This document shows, one piece after another, positions 38,981 to 50,261 of a stretch of 64,000 bases of DNA. This stretch comes from Pseudomonas sp. DG56-2 (GTDB taxonomy: Bacteria; Pseudomonadota; Gammaproteobacteria; Pseudomonadales; Pseudomonadaceae), in contig NZ_CP032311.1 in the NCBI RefSeq assembly GCF_004803755.1, forward strand, positions 5,756,433 through 5,820,432. Reading direction: 5' to 3'. The first letter of the stretch is position 1. The number at the start of each line of letters is the position of its first letter. Position numbers and translations under genes: made by a program. The notes beneath the pieces are model-generated. The model was not told the DNA's origin, ran no database searches, and was given only the letters and a program-made list of their open reading frames with translations.

Positions 38981-40919
38981 AATCCACTTATTGATCGTCG
39001 ATGACAACATCGCTACCCGCTACGCCTTGCGTCGACGTCTGGAGCCTCACGACTATAAAGTGCTCGAAGCCGGTACTGGTAACGAGGGACTGGCACTCAT
39101 CGCCAGCGAGAAGATTGACGCGCTGATTCTCGATGTCAATCTGCCGGATATGAGTGGATTCGACATCGTTCGTAGGTTACGTGCCGATCCTGCTACCGCC
39201 CTACTCCCAATCATTCACGTGTCTGCAGCCTCGATCCAGACAGGTGACATCATCACCGGCCTGAACGCTGGCGCCGATGCTTACCTGGTGCATCCGGTAG
39301 ACCCCGATGTTCTCCTGGCAACGCTGCGTACGCTTCTGCGTGTGCGGGATACAGAAAACGCCCTGCGTGAAAGCGAGGCGCGCTTTCGCGAAATTTTCTT
39401 CAACGTGTCGGCGCCCATAGCGGTACTGGACGCCGAGCTGAAGGTGCATGAATGCAACCATGCCTTCGCTCAATTGATTCAGGATAATCGCGAACCCTCT
39501 ACGCTGTGTGAGTGCTTTGCCGAAGATCAGGTGGCGATCATTGAAGAATTGCGCTTGCGCGTGGCCGAGGGAGAACGCTGGAAGGGTACCCTTAGCATGC
39601 GTGTACAGGGTGAAGTGCGAGAAACCGAGTGGCAGATTTCACCTTACCGTACGCCAGCGCTGAGCCTGGTTTTTGTCGAGGATGTCACCGAGCATCGTCA
39701 CCGCGAACGCTCCCACTTGGCACGACTTGACGATGCGACCACGCAACTCGCCAAGGAAGTGGCCGAACGCGCACGTACCGAGGCCCAACTGCTACAAGTG
39801 CAAAAAATGGATGCGCTGGGCAAATTGACCGGGGGCATCGCCCACGACTTCAACAACCTACTCACCGGGATCATCACGAGCCTGGAGTTGCTTCAGAAGC
39901 GAATCGCCGCTGCCAGTACCGACAAGGTCCAGTTCTACATCGAGGCAGCGCTGAACTCGGCCATGAGCGCAGCCTCTCTCACCCACCGCCTGCTGGCCTT
40001 CTCGCGCCAGCAGCCGCTCGACACTCGCCCTGTGGATATCAACGAGCACATCCGCTCGCTTGAGGATCTGCTGACCCGCACCATCGGTGAACGCATTGCC
40101 CTCAAGCTGGAGTTGAGCACCAAAGCCGCCATCGCGCTGGTTGACCCCATCCAGCTGGAAAGCGCCATGCTCAATCTGGTGATCAATGCCCGCGACGCTT
40201 TGCCGGGAGGTGGCAATATATGGGTCAGCACCTACGCCGCCTATTCCCACGGTGATCCAGACCTGGCGGACGGTTCCTATATCGCCGTTTCGGTTCGTGA
40301 TGACGGTACCGGTATCGAGCACTCGGTGATCGACAAGGTGTTCGATCCATTCTTCACCACCAAGCCGCTTGGCCATGGCACGGGGCTCGGACTTTCGACG
40401 ATCTATGGCTTCGCCCGTCAATCTGGAGGAAACGCGCAGATCCGCAGTGTGGCCAGGCGCGGTACCGAAGTAACGATTCTACTGCCCGCGACCAGCGACT
40501 CATCGGACCCCAGAAGCGCACCCGTGGAATTCGACCACCAAGGTGCAGGCGAGCACATTCTTGTCGTTGAAGACATGGCCTCAGTGCGCATGTTTGTCGC
40601 CGAAGCGTTGGAGGATGCGGGCTACCGCTGCACCCAGGCAAGCGACATCGAGTCCGCACTGGAACGACTGCAGAATGACCCCTCGATCAATCTCTTGCTG
40701 ACCGACGTTGGACTTCCGCGCATGAGCGGACGAGAGCTTGCGGACATTGCCAGGGGCTGGAACCAGGATTTGCCGATCTTGTTCATGACCGGTTACGCCG
40801 AACCGGCACTCAATCGGCAGACGTTCCTGGGTCGCCATATGGATATGCTGGTCAAACCGTTTCAGGTAACAGAGCTGCTGGGGAAAGTCAGGCTCATGCT
40901 TGCCAGCAGTTGCAACTGA
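38970..40919 (+). CDS. Hybrid histidine kinase, REC-PAS-HisKA-HATPase-REC
   Basis: The 649-residue protein starts with a receiver (acid pocket IVDDN, phospho-acceptor Asp55 in LILDVNLPDMSG). A PAS domain (about 130-245), a kinase core (H box GKLTGGIAHDFNNLLTGI near residue 290, N box AMLNLVINARDALPGGG, G2 GHGTGLGLSTIYGF) and a C-terminal receiver (LLLTDVGLPRMSG, LVKPFQV) follow. The first receiver has LVHPVDP where most have Lys-Pro, so the conserved lysine is replaced by His. No DNA-binding domain follows, so the output of the relay is outside the window. It overlaps the previous gene by 11 bases and ends the cluster. Confidence 0.9.
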   Translation: MKREIHLLIVDDNIATRYALRRRLEPHDYKVLEAGTGNEGLALIASEKIDALILDVNLPDMSGFDIVRRLRADPATALLPIIHVSAASIQTGDIITGLNAGADAYLVHPVDPDVLLATLRTLLRVRDTENALRESEARFREIFFNVSAPIAVLDAELKVHECNHAFAQLIQDNREPSTLCECFAEDQVAIIEELRLRVAEGERWKGTLSMRVQGEVRETEWQISPYRTPALSLVFVEDVTEHRHRERSHLARLDDATTQLAKEVAERARTEAQLLQVQKMDALGKLTGGIAHDFNNLLTGIITSLELLQKRIAAASTDKVQFYIEAALNSAMSAASLTHRLLAFSRQQPLDTRPVDINEHIRSLEDLLTRTIGERIALKLELSTKAAIALVDPIQLESAMLNLVINARDALPGGGNIWVSTYAAYSHGDPDLADGSYIAVSVRDDGTGIEHSVIDKVFDPFFTTKPLGHGTGLGLSTIYGFARQSGGNAQIRSVARRGTEVTILLPATSDSSDPRSAPVEFDHQGAGEHILVVEDMASVRMFVAEALEDAGYRCTQASDIESALERLQNDPSINLLLTDVGLPRMSGRELADIARGWNQDLPILFMTGYAEPALNRQTFLGRHMDMLVKPFQVTELLGKVRLMLASSCN

Positions 40920-40932
40920 AAGAACCGCATGA

Positions 40933-40965
40933 CCCACGCCTGTGAATGCAAGTAAAAGGCGTGGG
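40933..40965. terminator. Terminator hairpin between the Rsb cluster and the chemoreceptor gene
   Basis: CCCACGCCT and AGGCGTGGG form a 9-bp stem with a 15-base loop, then CATTT on the plus strand. It sits between convergent genes and may serve both. Confidence 0.65.
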
Positions 40966-40983
40966 CATTTAGCGCAGAAGCGT

Positions 40984-42858
40984 TTAGATACGGAAACTGC
41001 CAACCAGATGTTTCAAGCGAGTGGCCTGTTGCTCAAGGTCAGCGCACGCGCGCAGGGTCGACTGCAGGTTCTCCACGCCTTCCTGGTTCAGCATGTTGAT
41101 TTCGTTGATGTCCATGTTGATCGACTCAACCACGGCGGTTTGTTCTTCGGTGGCGGTTGCCACCGACTGGTTCATGCCATCGATCTCGCCGATGCGCACA
41201 GTCACGCTGCCAAGTCGCTCGCCCGCCTGATTGGCGATTTCGACGCTGTCCTGGCTGTGGCGCTGGCTCTGGCCCATGGTGTCAACCGACTCGCGGGCGC
41301 CGACTTGCAGCTCCTCGATCATGTTCTGCACCTGTTGTGCAGACTCCTGGGTGCGATGCGCGAGGTTGCGCACTTCGTCTGCTACCACAGCAAAGCCGCG
41401 ACCGGCCTCACCCGCCCGAGCAGCTTCGATCGCGGCGTTGAGCGCCAACAGGTTGGTTTGCTGGGAGATGCTGGTGATCACTTCAAGAATCTGGCCGATG
41501 TTCACCGTCTTGCTGTTGAGCGTCTCGATATGCGAGCTCGAGGTGCAAATCAGGTCCGAGAGACGGTTCATGGCGGCGATGCTGCGATCGACCACCTGCT
41601 GACCTTCTTCTGCCAGGTGACGTGCCGAACTCGCTTGCTGCGAAGCCTGGGCGGCGTTGTGGGCAATTTCCTGCGCCGCGGCGCCAAGCTCATTGATCGC
41701 GGCCGCCACGCTGTTGGTGCGATTGGATTGCTCGTCAGAATTGACCATCGAGGAGTTCGAGGCACTGACCACGCGCAGCGCTACTTCATTGACTTGTTCG
41801 GTAGCCGAGGAGACCTCACGGATCGAGGTGTGAATACGTTCGACAAAACGGTTGAACGCCTTACCCAGGTCACCGAACTCGTCCTGGCTGTGAATGGCCA
41901 GGCGCTTGGTCAGATCCCCTTCACCTTCGGCGATGTCTTCCATGGCACGGGTCATGGTCAGCAGCGGTTGCAGCAACACTCGAATCAGCAAGCCCAGTAG
42001 ACCGATAATGATGGCCAGCGCAATCACCGTGGCAATGATCGCCGACGTGCGAAACTCGCTGAGCATTGCGTAGGCCTTGTCCTTATCGATAGACAAGCCA
42101 ATGTACCAGTTGGCCGACGGCAGGCCTTTGATCGGCGTAAAAGTCAGCAGACGGTCCTGGCCGTCTACCTGAACCTCAGTCAGCTCGCTGGACAATTCAG
42201 GTGTGCGTCCTGGGTACAGATCCGCTAACGACTTCATCACCAGTGATTGATCCGGATGGACCAGAATCTTGCCTTGGTCGTTAACCAGGAAGGCATAGCC
42301 CATGCCGCCGAATTTCAGCGAGTTGATGATTTGCACCAGTCCGTCCAACGACAGGTCGCCACCAACCACACCAACGCTACTGGACACTTTGCTCAAGATA
42401 CCAATGACCATCTTGTTGGTGGTCAGGTCAATGTAAGGTTCAGTGAGCACGGCACCGCTGGCAGCCATCCCATCCTGGTACCAAGGCCGCGTACGCGGAT
42501 CGTAACCATCAGGCATCGTCGAATCCGGCCGAACGCTAAAGCCACCGTCGACCTTCCCCAGGTACACGGTGAGGAAGCTCGAAATCAGGGCTTTCTGCCC
42601 CATCAAGGTTTCAGCATCTGCGGGGTCTTGGGCAATGTTCTGCGCCAGGTTTTCCACCAGACTGATCCGCCCTTCCAGCAGGTTACGGATGTTGGTGGAG
42701 GTCGATTCGCCCATTTCAGCCAGGTAGTTTTCCAAACTGGTGCGGGTGGCATTGCGCTGCAGGTAGTCGTTGTACAACGTGAAAAGGGCGAAAGCGACCA
42801 TTACGATCAATGACGCGGCAATCAAAATTTTGTGACTGAAACGAAGACTTCTGTTCAT
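40984..42858 (-). CDS. Methyl-accepting chemotaxis protein, dCache amino-acid receptor (PctA-like)
   Basis: The 624-residue chemoreceptor has a membrane segment at about 10-30, a periplasmic dCache domain to about 275, a second membrane segment, a HAMP domain ([20 protein letters not shown]) and a signalling hairpin ([20 protein letters not shown]). The ligand domain shows the amino-acid-binding signature: RTRPWYQ near residue 125, EPYIDLTT near 143 and VGGDLSL near 170. It probably detects L-amino acids and signals to CheA. A FliA-type promoter lies upstream, which fits co-regulation with motility. Confidence 0.9.
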   Translation of the reverse strand: MNRSLRFSHKILIAASLIVMVAFALFTLYNDYLQRNATRTSLENYLAEMGESTSTNIRNLLEGRISLVENLAQNIAQDPADAETLMGQKALISSFLTVYLGKVDGGFSVRPDSTMPDGYDPRTRPWYQDGMAASGAVLTEPYIDLTTNKMVIGILSKVSSSVGVVGGDLSLDGLVQIINSLKFGGMGYAFLVNDQGKILVHPDQSLVMKSLADLYPGRTPELSSELTEVQVDGQDRLLTFTPIKGLPSANWYIGLSIDKDKAYAMLSEFRTSAIIATVIALAIIIGLLGLLIRVLLQPLLTMTRAMEDIAEGEGDLTKRLAIHSQDEFGDLGKAFNRFVERIHTSIREVSSATEQVNEVALRVVSASNSSMVNSDEQSNRTNSVAAAINELGAAAQEIAHNAAQASQQASSARHLAEEGQQVVDRSIAAMNRLSDLICTSSSHIETLNSKTVNIGQILEVITSISQQTNLLALNAAIEAARAGEAGRGFAVVADEVRNLAHRTQESAQQVQNMIEELQVGARESVDTMGQSQRHSQDSVEIANQAGERLGSVTVRIGEIDGMNQSVATATEEQTAVVESINMDINEINMLNQEGVENLQSTLRACADLEQQATRLKHLVGSFRI

Positions 42859-42898
42859 GGGGCGTGAATTCACTCGTCTTTGCGGGGCGTTTGCACGG

Positions 42899-42925
42899 TA
42901 TCGGCCGTGGGGGGGAACATCTTGA
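42899..42925 (-). promoter_or_regulatory. Sigma-28 (FliA) promoter of the chemoreceptor gene
   Basis: Reading leftward, TCAAG (42921-42925) and GCCGATA (42899-42905) are separated by 15 bases, matching the FliA promoter pattern of pseudomonads. The -10 element lies about 41 bases before ATG 42858. Confidence 0.8.
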
Positions 42926-43108
42926 GTACACAATGATGGCTATTTGCCATCCAAGATCAAGACCGAAGACGAGTGGATTGAATAGCGTACCTGCGGCACT
43001 ACTCAACCAAGCTTACGCTGCGTTACTCAGATCAACGCCATGCAGACAAAGATAGCCGGCCCACAGGCAAAACATGAGGCCTTGGCAGATGCCAGCGTCG
43101 AGGCGAAC

Positions 43109-43150
43109 ACGACTGCGGGAGCTTCCCCTGGGGGGAGCTACCGCAGTCGT
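43109..43150 (-). terminator. Stem-loop downstream of glmS
   Basis: ACGACTGCGG and CCGCAGTCGT form a 10-bp outer stem, with an inner AGCT-CCCC/GGGG-AGCT extension, 41 bases after the glmS stop. The T-rich run is on the plus-strand side (TTATTTATT), so action on the glmS transcript is probable but not certain. Confidence 0.55.
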
Positions 43151-43163
43151 TATTTATTGCAGA

Positions 43164-43168
43164 TGAAT
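43164..43168. other. Predicted attTn7 insertion point (unoccupied)
   Basis: Tn7 inserts about 25 bases beyond the glmS stop after TnsD recognises the conserved glmS 3' end (encoding LAKSVTVE here). That position is about 43166. No transposon end is seen, so the site is empty. Confidence 0.6.
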
Positions 43169-43190
43169 ATTTCTAAAACAGCCGCAATCG

Positions 43191-45026
43191 TTACTCAACC
43201 GTCACAGATTTCGCCAAGTTACGCGGCTGGTCAACGTCGGTGCCTTTGAGTACGGCCACGTAGTACGACAGCAGTTGCAGGGGAATGGTGTACAGAATCG
43301 GCGCCAGGGCATCGATGATGTGCGGAACGGCAATTACATGGGTACCTTCACCATTGCTCATTCCGGCGGCCTCATCAGCGAAGACGATCAGTTGACCGCC
43401 ACGGGCGCGGACTTCCTGCAGGTTGGACTTGAGCTTTTCCAGCAGTTCATTGTTCGGTGCCACCGTGACCACAGGCATGTCATTGTCCACCAACGCCAGC
43501 GGACCATGCTTGAGCTCACCGGCTGGGTAGGCTTCAGCGTGGATATAGGAGATCTCCTTGAGCTTGAGCGCTCCCTCCATCGCGACCGGGAACTGCGCGC
43601 CACGGCCAAGGAACAATGTGTGGTGCTTATCGGCAAACAGCTCGGCGGTTTTCTCGACGATGGCATCCATGGCCAGGGCTTCACCCAGGCGAGTTGGCAA
43701 GCGGCGCAGTTCTTCGACCAGTTCGGCCTCGACACCAGCAGCCAAGGTTCCACGAACCTGACCCAAGGACAAGGTCAGCAGCATCAGCGATACCAATTGG
43801 GTGGTAAAGGCTTTGGTCGATGCTACGCCAATTTCCGGACCGGCCTGGGTCAGCAGCGTCAGGTCCGACTCGCGTACCAGCGAGCTGATACCGACGTTGC
43901 AGATAGCCAGGCTGCCGAGGAAACCAAGTTCCTTGGCGTTGCGCAACGCTGCCAGGGTGTCGGCGGTTTCGCCCGACTGAGAGATTGAAACGAACAGGGT
44001 ATCGGGCTGCACCACCACTTTGCGGTAGCGGAACTCGCTGGCTACTTCGACCTGGCAAGGAATGCCGGCCAGTTCTTCCAACCAGTAACGCGCAACCATG
44101 CCGGCGTGGTAGCTGGTGCCACAGGCAACAATCTGTACGTTCCGCACTTTGGCGAACAGTTCTGCGGCCTGCGGACCGAAAGCCTGAACCATGACATGGT
44201 CCTTGCCCAGACGCCCTTCCAGAGTACGTTGGACGACAGTCGGTTGCTCATGGATTTCCTTGAGCATGAAGTGGCGATACGTGCCCTTATCGGCAGCCTC
44301 GGCGCCCTCGTGGTACTGCACGGACTCGCGTTGTACCTGTTTGCCAGACAAATCCCAGATGGTTACCTGGTCACGGCGAATCTCGGCGATGTCGCCTTCT
44401 TCCAGGTACATGAAACGGTCAGTTACCTGACGCAGGGCCAGTTGGTCCGAAGCCAGGAAGTTCTCACCATGACCCAAGCCAATAACCAGCGGGCTGCCAC
44501 TGCGAGCAGCCAACAGGCGATCAGGCTGATGCGCGCTGATCACTGCCAGGCCGTAGGCACCGTGCAGTTGCTTGACGATCGCTTTCAGGGCGTCGGCCAG
44601 ATCTGGAATGGCCTTCAGGGTGTGGTGCAACAGGTGGACGATGACCTCAGTGTCGGTCTCGGAGCTGAATACGTAGCCCATACCCTTGAGCTGCTCACGC
44701 AGCGCTTCGTGATTCTCGATGATGCCGTTATGCACTACAGCCAATTCGTGACCGGAAAAATGCGGGTGTGCATTGCTCTCGGTAGGCGCGCCGTGGGTCG
44801 CCCAACGGGTGTGGGCAATACCCAACGTACCGGCCAGCGGTTCGGCAGCGACAGCGGCTTCAAGCTCACTGACCTTACCGATACGGCGGCGGCGTTCGAG
44901 ATTCCCTTGCTGAGTGAGAACTGCCAGACCCGCGCTGTCATAGCCGCGATATTCCAGGCGCTTTAGTCCTTCGATCAGGATGGTGGTGATGTTACGTTCA
45001 GCGACGGCGCCAACGATTCCACACAT
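43191..45026 (-). CDS. glmS: Glutamine-fructose-6-phosphate aminotransferase
   Basis: The 611-residue enzyme makes glucosamine-6-phosphate, the entry step to peptidoglycan and LPS amino sugars. The mature N-terminal Cys2 nucleophile is in [11 protein letters not shown], the glutaminase domain contains HTRWATHG and HNGIIEN, and two SIS isomerase domains include [11 protein letters not shown] near residue 350. The ATG overlaps the glmR stop by one base (TAATG), so the two are translationally coupled. No glmS ribozyme or other leader is present because the gene follows glmR directly. Confidence 0.96.
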   Translation of the reverse strand: MCGIVGAVAERNITTILIEGLKRLEYRGYDSAGLAVLTQQGNLERRRRIGKVSELEAAVAAEPLAGTLGIAHTRWATHGAPTESNAHPHFSGHELAVVHNGIIENHEALREQLKGMGYVFSSETDTEVIVHLLHHTLKAIPDLADALKAIVKQLHGAYGLAVISAHQPDRLLAARSGSPLVIGLGHGENFLASDQLALRQVTDRFMYLEEGDIAEIRRDQVTIWDLSGKQVQRESVQYHEGAEAADKGTYRHFMLKEIHEQPTVVQRTLEGRLGKDHVMVQAFGPQAAELFAKVRNVQIVACGTSYHAGMVARYWLEELAGIPCQVEVASEFRYRKVVVQPDTLFVSISQSGETADTLAALRNAKELGFLGSLAICNVGISSLVRESDLTLLTQAGPEIGVASTKAFTTQLVSLMLLTLSLGQVRGTLAAGVEAELVEELRRLPTRLGEALAMDAIVEKTAELFADKHHTLFLGRGAQFPVAMEGALKLKEISYIHAEAYPAGELKHGPLALVDNDMPVVTVAPNNELLEKLKSNLQEVRARGGQLIVFADEAAGMSNGEGTHVIAVPHIIDALAPILYTIPLQLLSYYVAVLKGTDVDQPRNLAKSVTVE

Positions 45027-45805
45027 TAGTTTTGCTCCTTGGAGAGTGCGGCACAAATCACATGGACGCCGCGGGCTTCAATTTGTTTACGCGCCTCATC
45101 ACAAAGACGCTCATCGGTAATAAGGGTACTGACGCTGCTCCAGGGCAGTTCGAGATTGGGAATCTTGCGCCCAACCTTGTCCGACTCCACCATCACGATC
45201 ACTTCACGGGCCACTTCAGCCATTACCCGGCTCAGGCCGAGCAGCTCATTGAAAGTGGTGGTGCCGCGCGCCAGGTCGATGCCATCAGCACCAATGAATA
45301 GCTGGTCGAAATCGTAAGAACGCAGAACCTGCTCGGCGACCTGCCCCTGAAAGGACTCGGAGTGCGGATCCCAGGTGCCGCCGGTCATCAACAACACCGG
45401 TTCGTGTTCAAGCTCACTCAAGGCGCGCGCGACATTCAGCGAGTTAGTCATCACCACGAGGCCGGGCTGGTGACCGAGCTCGGGAATCATCGCTGCCGTG
45501 GTGCTGCCGCTGTCGATAATAATGCGCGCGTGTTCACGAATACGTTCGACGGCGGCCCGGGCGATAGCTTGTTTATAAAGGGAGACGGGCTGACTCTGAT
45601 CGGCGATCAGCTCCTGCGGCATGGTTACCGCACCACCGTAGCGGCGCAGAAGCAAGCCGTTGGCTTCCAGGGCCGCCAGATCCTTGCGAATGGTGACTTC
45701 CGATGTTTCGAAACGCTTGGCCAGGGCATCAACGCTCACTTCCCCCTGCTCGTTAAGCAAGGCGAGGATATTGTGTCGGCGCTGGGGGGTGTTACGTTTC
45801 GACAT
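45026..45805 (-). CDS. glmR: DeoR-family regulator GlmR
   Basis: The 259-residue protein has the DeoR helix-turn-helix ([22 protein letters not shown] near residue 20, LLLRRYGGA) and a sugar-phosphate-sensing C-terminal domain with [11 protein letters not shown] near residue 98 and TMTNSL-like [10 protein letters not shown]. It lies between glmU and glmS, a position shared with the GlmR regulator of P. aeruginosa linked to amino sugar supply and antibiotic tolerance. ATG 45805 gives [10 protein letters not shown]; the frame is open to 45844. An inverted TTTCGAAA motif lies just upstream. Confidence 0.88.
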   Translation of the reverse strand: MSKRNTPQRRHNILALLNEQGEVSVDALAKRFETSEVTIRKDLAALEANGLLLRRYGGAVTMPQELIADQSQPVSLYKQAIARAAVERIREHARIIIDSGSTTAAMIPELGHQPGLVVMTNSLNVARALSELEHEPVLLMTGGTWDPHSESFQGQVAEQVLRSYDFDQLFIGADGIDLARGTTTFNELLGLSRVMAEVAREVIVMVESDKVGRKIPNLELPWSSVSTLITDERLCDEARKQIEARGVHVICAALSKEQN

Positions 45806-45936
45806 GGCGTCTTTAAGTTTCGTTTCGAAAGTTAGTGATGCCAATCAAAACCTAAAGGACGAAAAGCGTCAAGCAGAGAGATGAAATTTTCACCTTTGAG
45901 TAACCTGAAGCGTTCCGCTTATTTATCCACAGAATG

Positions 45937-45974
45937 AAAAAGGCCGACTTATACACAGTTCAGTCGGCCTTTTT
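45937..45974. terminator. Strong terminator between glmU and glmR
   Basis: AAAAAGGCCGACT and AGTCGGCCTTTTT form a symmetric hairpin with A and T tracts on both sides, 18 bases after the glmU stop. It separates glmU from glmR in either direction. A perfect DnaA box (45923-45931) adjoins it. Confidence 0.88.
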
Positions 45975-45991
45975 GTTCAGCTGTGCATAAC

Positions 45992-47359
45992 TCAGCTCTT
46001 CTTGATCTTCTCTGGTCGCTTCCAGCCATTGATGTTGCGCTGCCGCGCGCGGCCAACCGCCAGTTGTGCGGTTTCGACGTTCTGGGTGATGGTCGAACCG
46101 GCAGCCGTGGTGGCACCATCAAGGATATCCACAGGCGCAACCAGGGAGTTGTTGGAGCCGATGAACACGTCCTCACCAAGGACCGTCTTGAACTTGTTCG
46201 CACCATCGTAGTTGCAGGTGATGGTACCGGCACCAATGTTGGTGCGGGCGCCGACTTCAGCATCGCCCAGGTAGGTCAGGTGACCGGCCTTGGCGCCTTC
46301 ACCGAGGTGGGCGTTCTTCAGTTCGACAAAGTTACCCACATGGGCACGGGCCTCCAGCACGCTACCAGGACGCAGGCGGGCGAAAGGACCGGCATCGCTA
46401 CCTTCGCCCATGATCGCGCCCTCAAGATGGCTGTTAGCTTTAACCACAGCGCCTTTGCGCAGGGTAGTGTTCTTGATTACGCAGTTCGGACCAATCACCA
46501 CGTCGTCTTCGATGACTACACGGCCTTCAAGAATGACGTTGACATCGATGAGTACATCGCGACCAACGGTCACTTCACCGCGCACATCGAAACGCGCCGG
46601 GTCACGCAGCGTCACCCCTTGAGCCATCAGGCGACGGCCCTCACGCAACTGATAATGACGCTCGAGTTCCGACAGTTGGCGACGGTCATTGGCGCCCTGT
46701 ACTTCCATCGGGTCGAGCGGTTGCTCGGTGGCAACGACCAAGCCATCAGCAACGGCCATGGCAATAACATCTGTGAGGTAGTACTCACCCTGGGCGTTGT
46801 TATTCGACAAGCGGCCCAGCCACTCAGCTAAACGCGTGCCAGGCACCGCGAGAATTCCGGTGTTGCCTTCCTGAATTGCTTTCTGTGCGTCGCTGGCATC
46901 CTTGTGTTCGACGATGGCTGCAACCTGACCTAAGGCATCTCGCACGATGCGCCCGTAACCGGTTGGATCTTCCAGCGTGACCGTCAGCAAACCTAGTTGC
47001 TGCGGCGTAACTTTGGACAACAGGCGGTTGAGGGTATCGACTTCGATCAGTGGCACATCACCGTAGAGGATAAGCACGGTTTCGGCAGTCAACGCCGGCA
47101 ACGCCTGGGCCACGGCATGACCAGTACCCAGCTGTTTGTCCTGCAGGACGAAGTTCAGGTCATCAGCCGCCAAACGCTCACGTACCAGCTCTGCACCGTG
47201 ACCGATCACCACATGAATCCCTTGAGGCTGTAGCTGCCGGGCGCTGTGGATAACATGGCCGAGCATAGAGTCGCCAGCAACCGGGTGCAGTACCTTGGGC
47301 AGCGCAGAGCGCATGCGGGTACCTTGGCCTGCAGCGAGAATAACGATATCGAGAGACAT
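45992..47359 (-). CDS. glmU: Bifunctional GlmU (GlcN-1-P acetyltransferase / UDP-GlcNAc pyrophosphorylase)
   Basis: The 455-residue enzyme makes UDP-N-acetylglucosamine. The uridyltransferase domain (1-228) starts [20 protein letters not shown]. The left-handed beta-helix acetyltransferase domain (about 250-455) shows hexapeptide repeats and [19 protein letters not shown] with the catalytic region. It functions with GlmS, encoded two genes on. It follows the atp operon, separated by a terminator, and so has its own transcription. Confidence 0.96.
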   Translation of the reverse strand: MSLDIVILAAGQGTRMRSALPKVLHPVAGDSMLGHVIHSARQLQPQGIHVVIGHGAELVRERLAADDLNFVLQDKQLGTGHAVAQALPALTAETVLILYGDVPLIEVDTLNRLLSKVTPQQLGLLTVTLEDPTGYGRIVRDALGQVAAIVEHKDASDAQKAIQEGNTGILAVPGTRLAEWLGRLSNNNAQGEYYLTDVIAMAVADGLVVATEQPLDPMEVQGANDRRQLSELERHYQLREGRRLMAQGVTLRDPARFDVRGEVTVGRDVLIDVNVILEGRVVIEDDVVIGPNCVIKNTTLRKGAVVKANSHLEGAIMGEGSDAGPFARLRPGSVLEARAHVGNFVELKNAHLGEGAKAGHLTYLGDAEVGARTNIGAGTITCNYDGANKFKTVLGEDVFIGSNNSLVAPVDILDGATTAAGSTITQNVETAQLAVGRARQRNINGWKRPEKIKKS

Positions 47360-47421
47360 TGACGGGCTACCAATCCTAGAAGGCCAGTGGTGTGACCAGA
47401 ATATAAAACGCGGAAAAAGAA

Positions 47422-47445
47422 AAAGGGTAGCCGAGGCTACCCTTT
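47422..47445 (-). terminator. Rho-independent terminator of the ATP synthase operon
   Basis: AAAGGGTAGCC-GA-GGCTACCCTTT is an 11-bp stem; reading leftward it is followed by TTCTTTTTCC. It lies 37 bases after atpC. Confidence 0.9.
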
Positions 47446-47482
47446 AACTCAATCGCAACGGAAGTGATCGGCCTGAACCGGA

Positions 47483-47902
47483 TTACTTGCCTTTGCGCAT
47501 TTGCTGGACGGTACGCAGCTGAGCTGCGGCCTCGGCCAGACGAGCGGCTGCGGCGCCGTAATCGAACTCCGCGCCTTTTTCGTGCAGGGCATTCTCAGCA
47601 GCCTTGAGGGCATCCTGAGCCTGAGCTTCGTCCAGGTCGGCAGCACGTTGCACGGTATCGGCAAGCACCTTGACCATGTTCGGCTGGACCTCGAGGAAAC
47701 CACCAGAGATGTAGAACACCTCTTGGGCGCCACCCTGCTTGGTCAGCGTGATCGGACCTGGCTTCAGATTAGTGATCAGCGGCGCGTGGCCTGGAGCGAT
47801 ACCAAGATCACCCAGGTTACCGTGCGCAACCACCATCTCGACCAGACCGGAGAAAATCTCTCCTTCCGCGCTGACGATATCGCAATGGACTGTCATAGCC
47901 AT
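47483..47902 (-). CDS. atpC: ATP synthase epsilon subunit
   Basis: The 139-residue central-stalk subunit couples gamma rotation and inhibits ATP hydrolysis. It starts [19 protein letters not shown] with the beta-sandwich domain ([14 protein letters not shown]) and a C-terminal helical hairpin (residues 90-139). It is last in atpIBEFHAGDC, after a small hairpin that separates it from atpD. Confidence 0.96.
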   Translation of the reverse strand: MAMTVHCDIVSAEGEIFSGLVEMVVAHGNLGDLGIAPGHAPLITNLKPGPITLTKQGGAQEVFYISGGFLEVQPNMVKVLADTVQRAADLDEAQAQDALKAAENALHEKGAEFDYGAAAARLAEAAAQLRTVQQMRKGK

Positions 47903-47923
47903 CTGCTTGCCTCAACCTGATTA

Positions 47924-47941
47924 GCGCCCCTTGCGGGGCGC
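47924..47941 (-). other. Stem-loop between atpD and atpC
   Basis: GCGCCCC-TTGC-GGGGCGC forms a 7-bp GC-only stem in the short atpD-atpC gap. It has no T tract; it may stabilise the upstream mRNA or tune atpC level. Confidence 0.6.
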
Positions 47942-47946
47942 CGGGA

Positions 47947-49350
<1,404 letters not shown>

Positions 49351-50211
49351 TTAAACCGCGGCAGCGCCGCCGACGATTTCCGAGATCTCTTGGGTGATCG
49401 CAGCCTGACGCGCCTTGTTGTAGATCAGCTGCAATTCGCTGATCAAATCACCGGCGTTGTCGGTGGCGTTCTTCATTGCGATCATCCGGGCAGCTTGTTC
49501 AGCTGCGTTGTTCTCGACCACCGCCTGGTAGACCTGCGACTCCACGTAACGCACCATCAGGCCGTCCAGCAGCTCTTTGGCGTCAGGTTCGTAGAGGTAG
49601 TCCCAGTGGTGCTTGAGTTCTTGATCCGGGGTTGCAACCAACGGAATCAACTGCTCGACCGTTGGAGTTTGCGTCATGGTATTGACGAACTTGTTCGATA
49701 CCACGGACAGACGATCGATACGACCATCCAGGAAAGCGTCCAGCATGACCTTGACGCTGCCGATCAGATCGTTGATCGACGGCTCTTCGCCCAGGTGGCT
49801 GATCGCTGCAACGACGTTACCGCCGAAGCTGCGGAAAAACGCCGCACCTTTGCTGCCAACCACGCAAAGATCGATCTCGATACTTTGCTCGCGGTTGACC
49901 GCCATGTCCTTGACCAGAGCCTTGAACAGGTTGGTGTTCAAGCCACCGCACAAACCACGGTCACTGCTCACAACTACATAACCGACGCGCTTTACAGGGC
50001 GATCGATCATGAAGGGGTGGCGGTATTCCGGGTTAGCGTTGGCCAGATGACCAATAACCTGGCGGATACGCTCCGCGTAAGGACGGCTAGCAGCCATGCG
50101 CATTTGAGCCTTGCGCATCTTGCTGACCGCCACTTTTTCCATGGCGCTGGTAATTTTTTGCGTGCTTTTGATGCTCGCAATCTTACTGCGAATCTCTTTT
50201 GCGCCTGCCAT
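49351..50211 (-). CDS. atpG: ATP synthase gamma subunit
   Basis: The 286-residue rotor shaft has the N-terminal helix [27 protein letters not shown] and the C-terminal helix with [29 protein letters not shown] that form the coiled coil inside F1. It lies between atpA and atpD. Confidence 0.97.
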   Translation of the reverse strand: MAGAKEIRSKIASIKSTQKITSAMEKVAVSKMRKAQMRMAASRPYAERIRQVIGHLANANPEYRHPFMIDRPVKRVGYVVVSSDRGLCGGLNTNLFKALVKDMAVNREQSIEIDLCVVGSKGAAFFRSFGGNVVAAISHLGEEPSINDLIGSVKVMLDAFLDGRIDRLSVVSNKFVNTMTQTPTVEQLIPLVATPDQELKHHWDYLYEPDAKELLDGLMVRYVESQVYQAVVENNAAEQAARMIAMKNATDNAGDLISELQLIYNKARQAAITQEISEIVGGAAAV

Positions 50212-50232
50212 GTAACACCTATCAGGTTAGCA

Positions 50233-50256
50233 AGCGGGGGCTGCAAAGCCCCCGCT
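50233..50256 (-). other. Stem-loop between atpA and atpG
   Basis: AGCGGGGGCT-GCAA-AGCCCCCGCT is a perfect 10-bp stem with a GNRA-like loop just after the atpA stop. No T tract follows; a role in mRNA processing or stability is inferred. Confidence 0.65.
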
Positions 50257-50261
50257 GCGGC

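Larger units (their letters stand above)
42926..43190. other. glmS-chemoreceptor intergenic region
   Basis: Apart from the glmS hairpin and the attTn7 point described separately, this stretch holds no recognisable gene or repeat. Confidence 0.5.
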
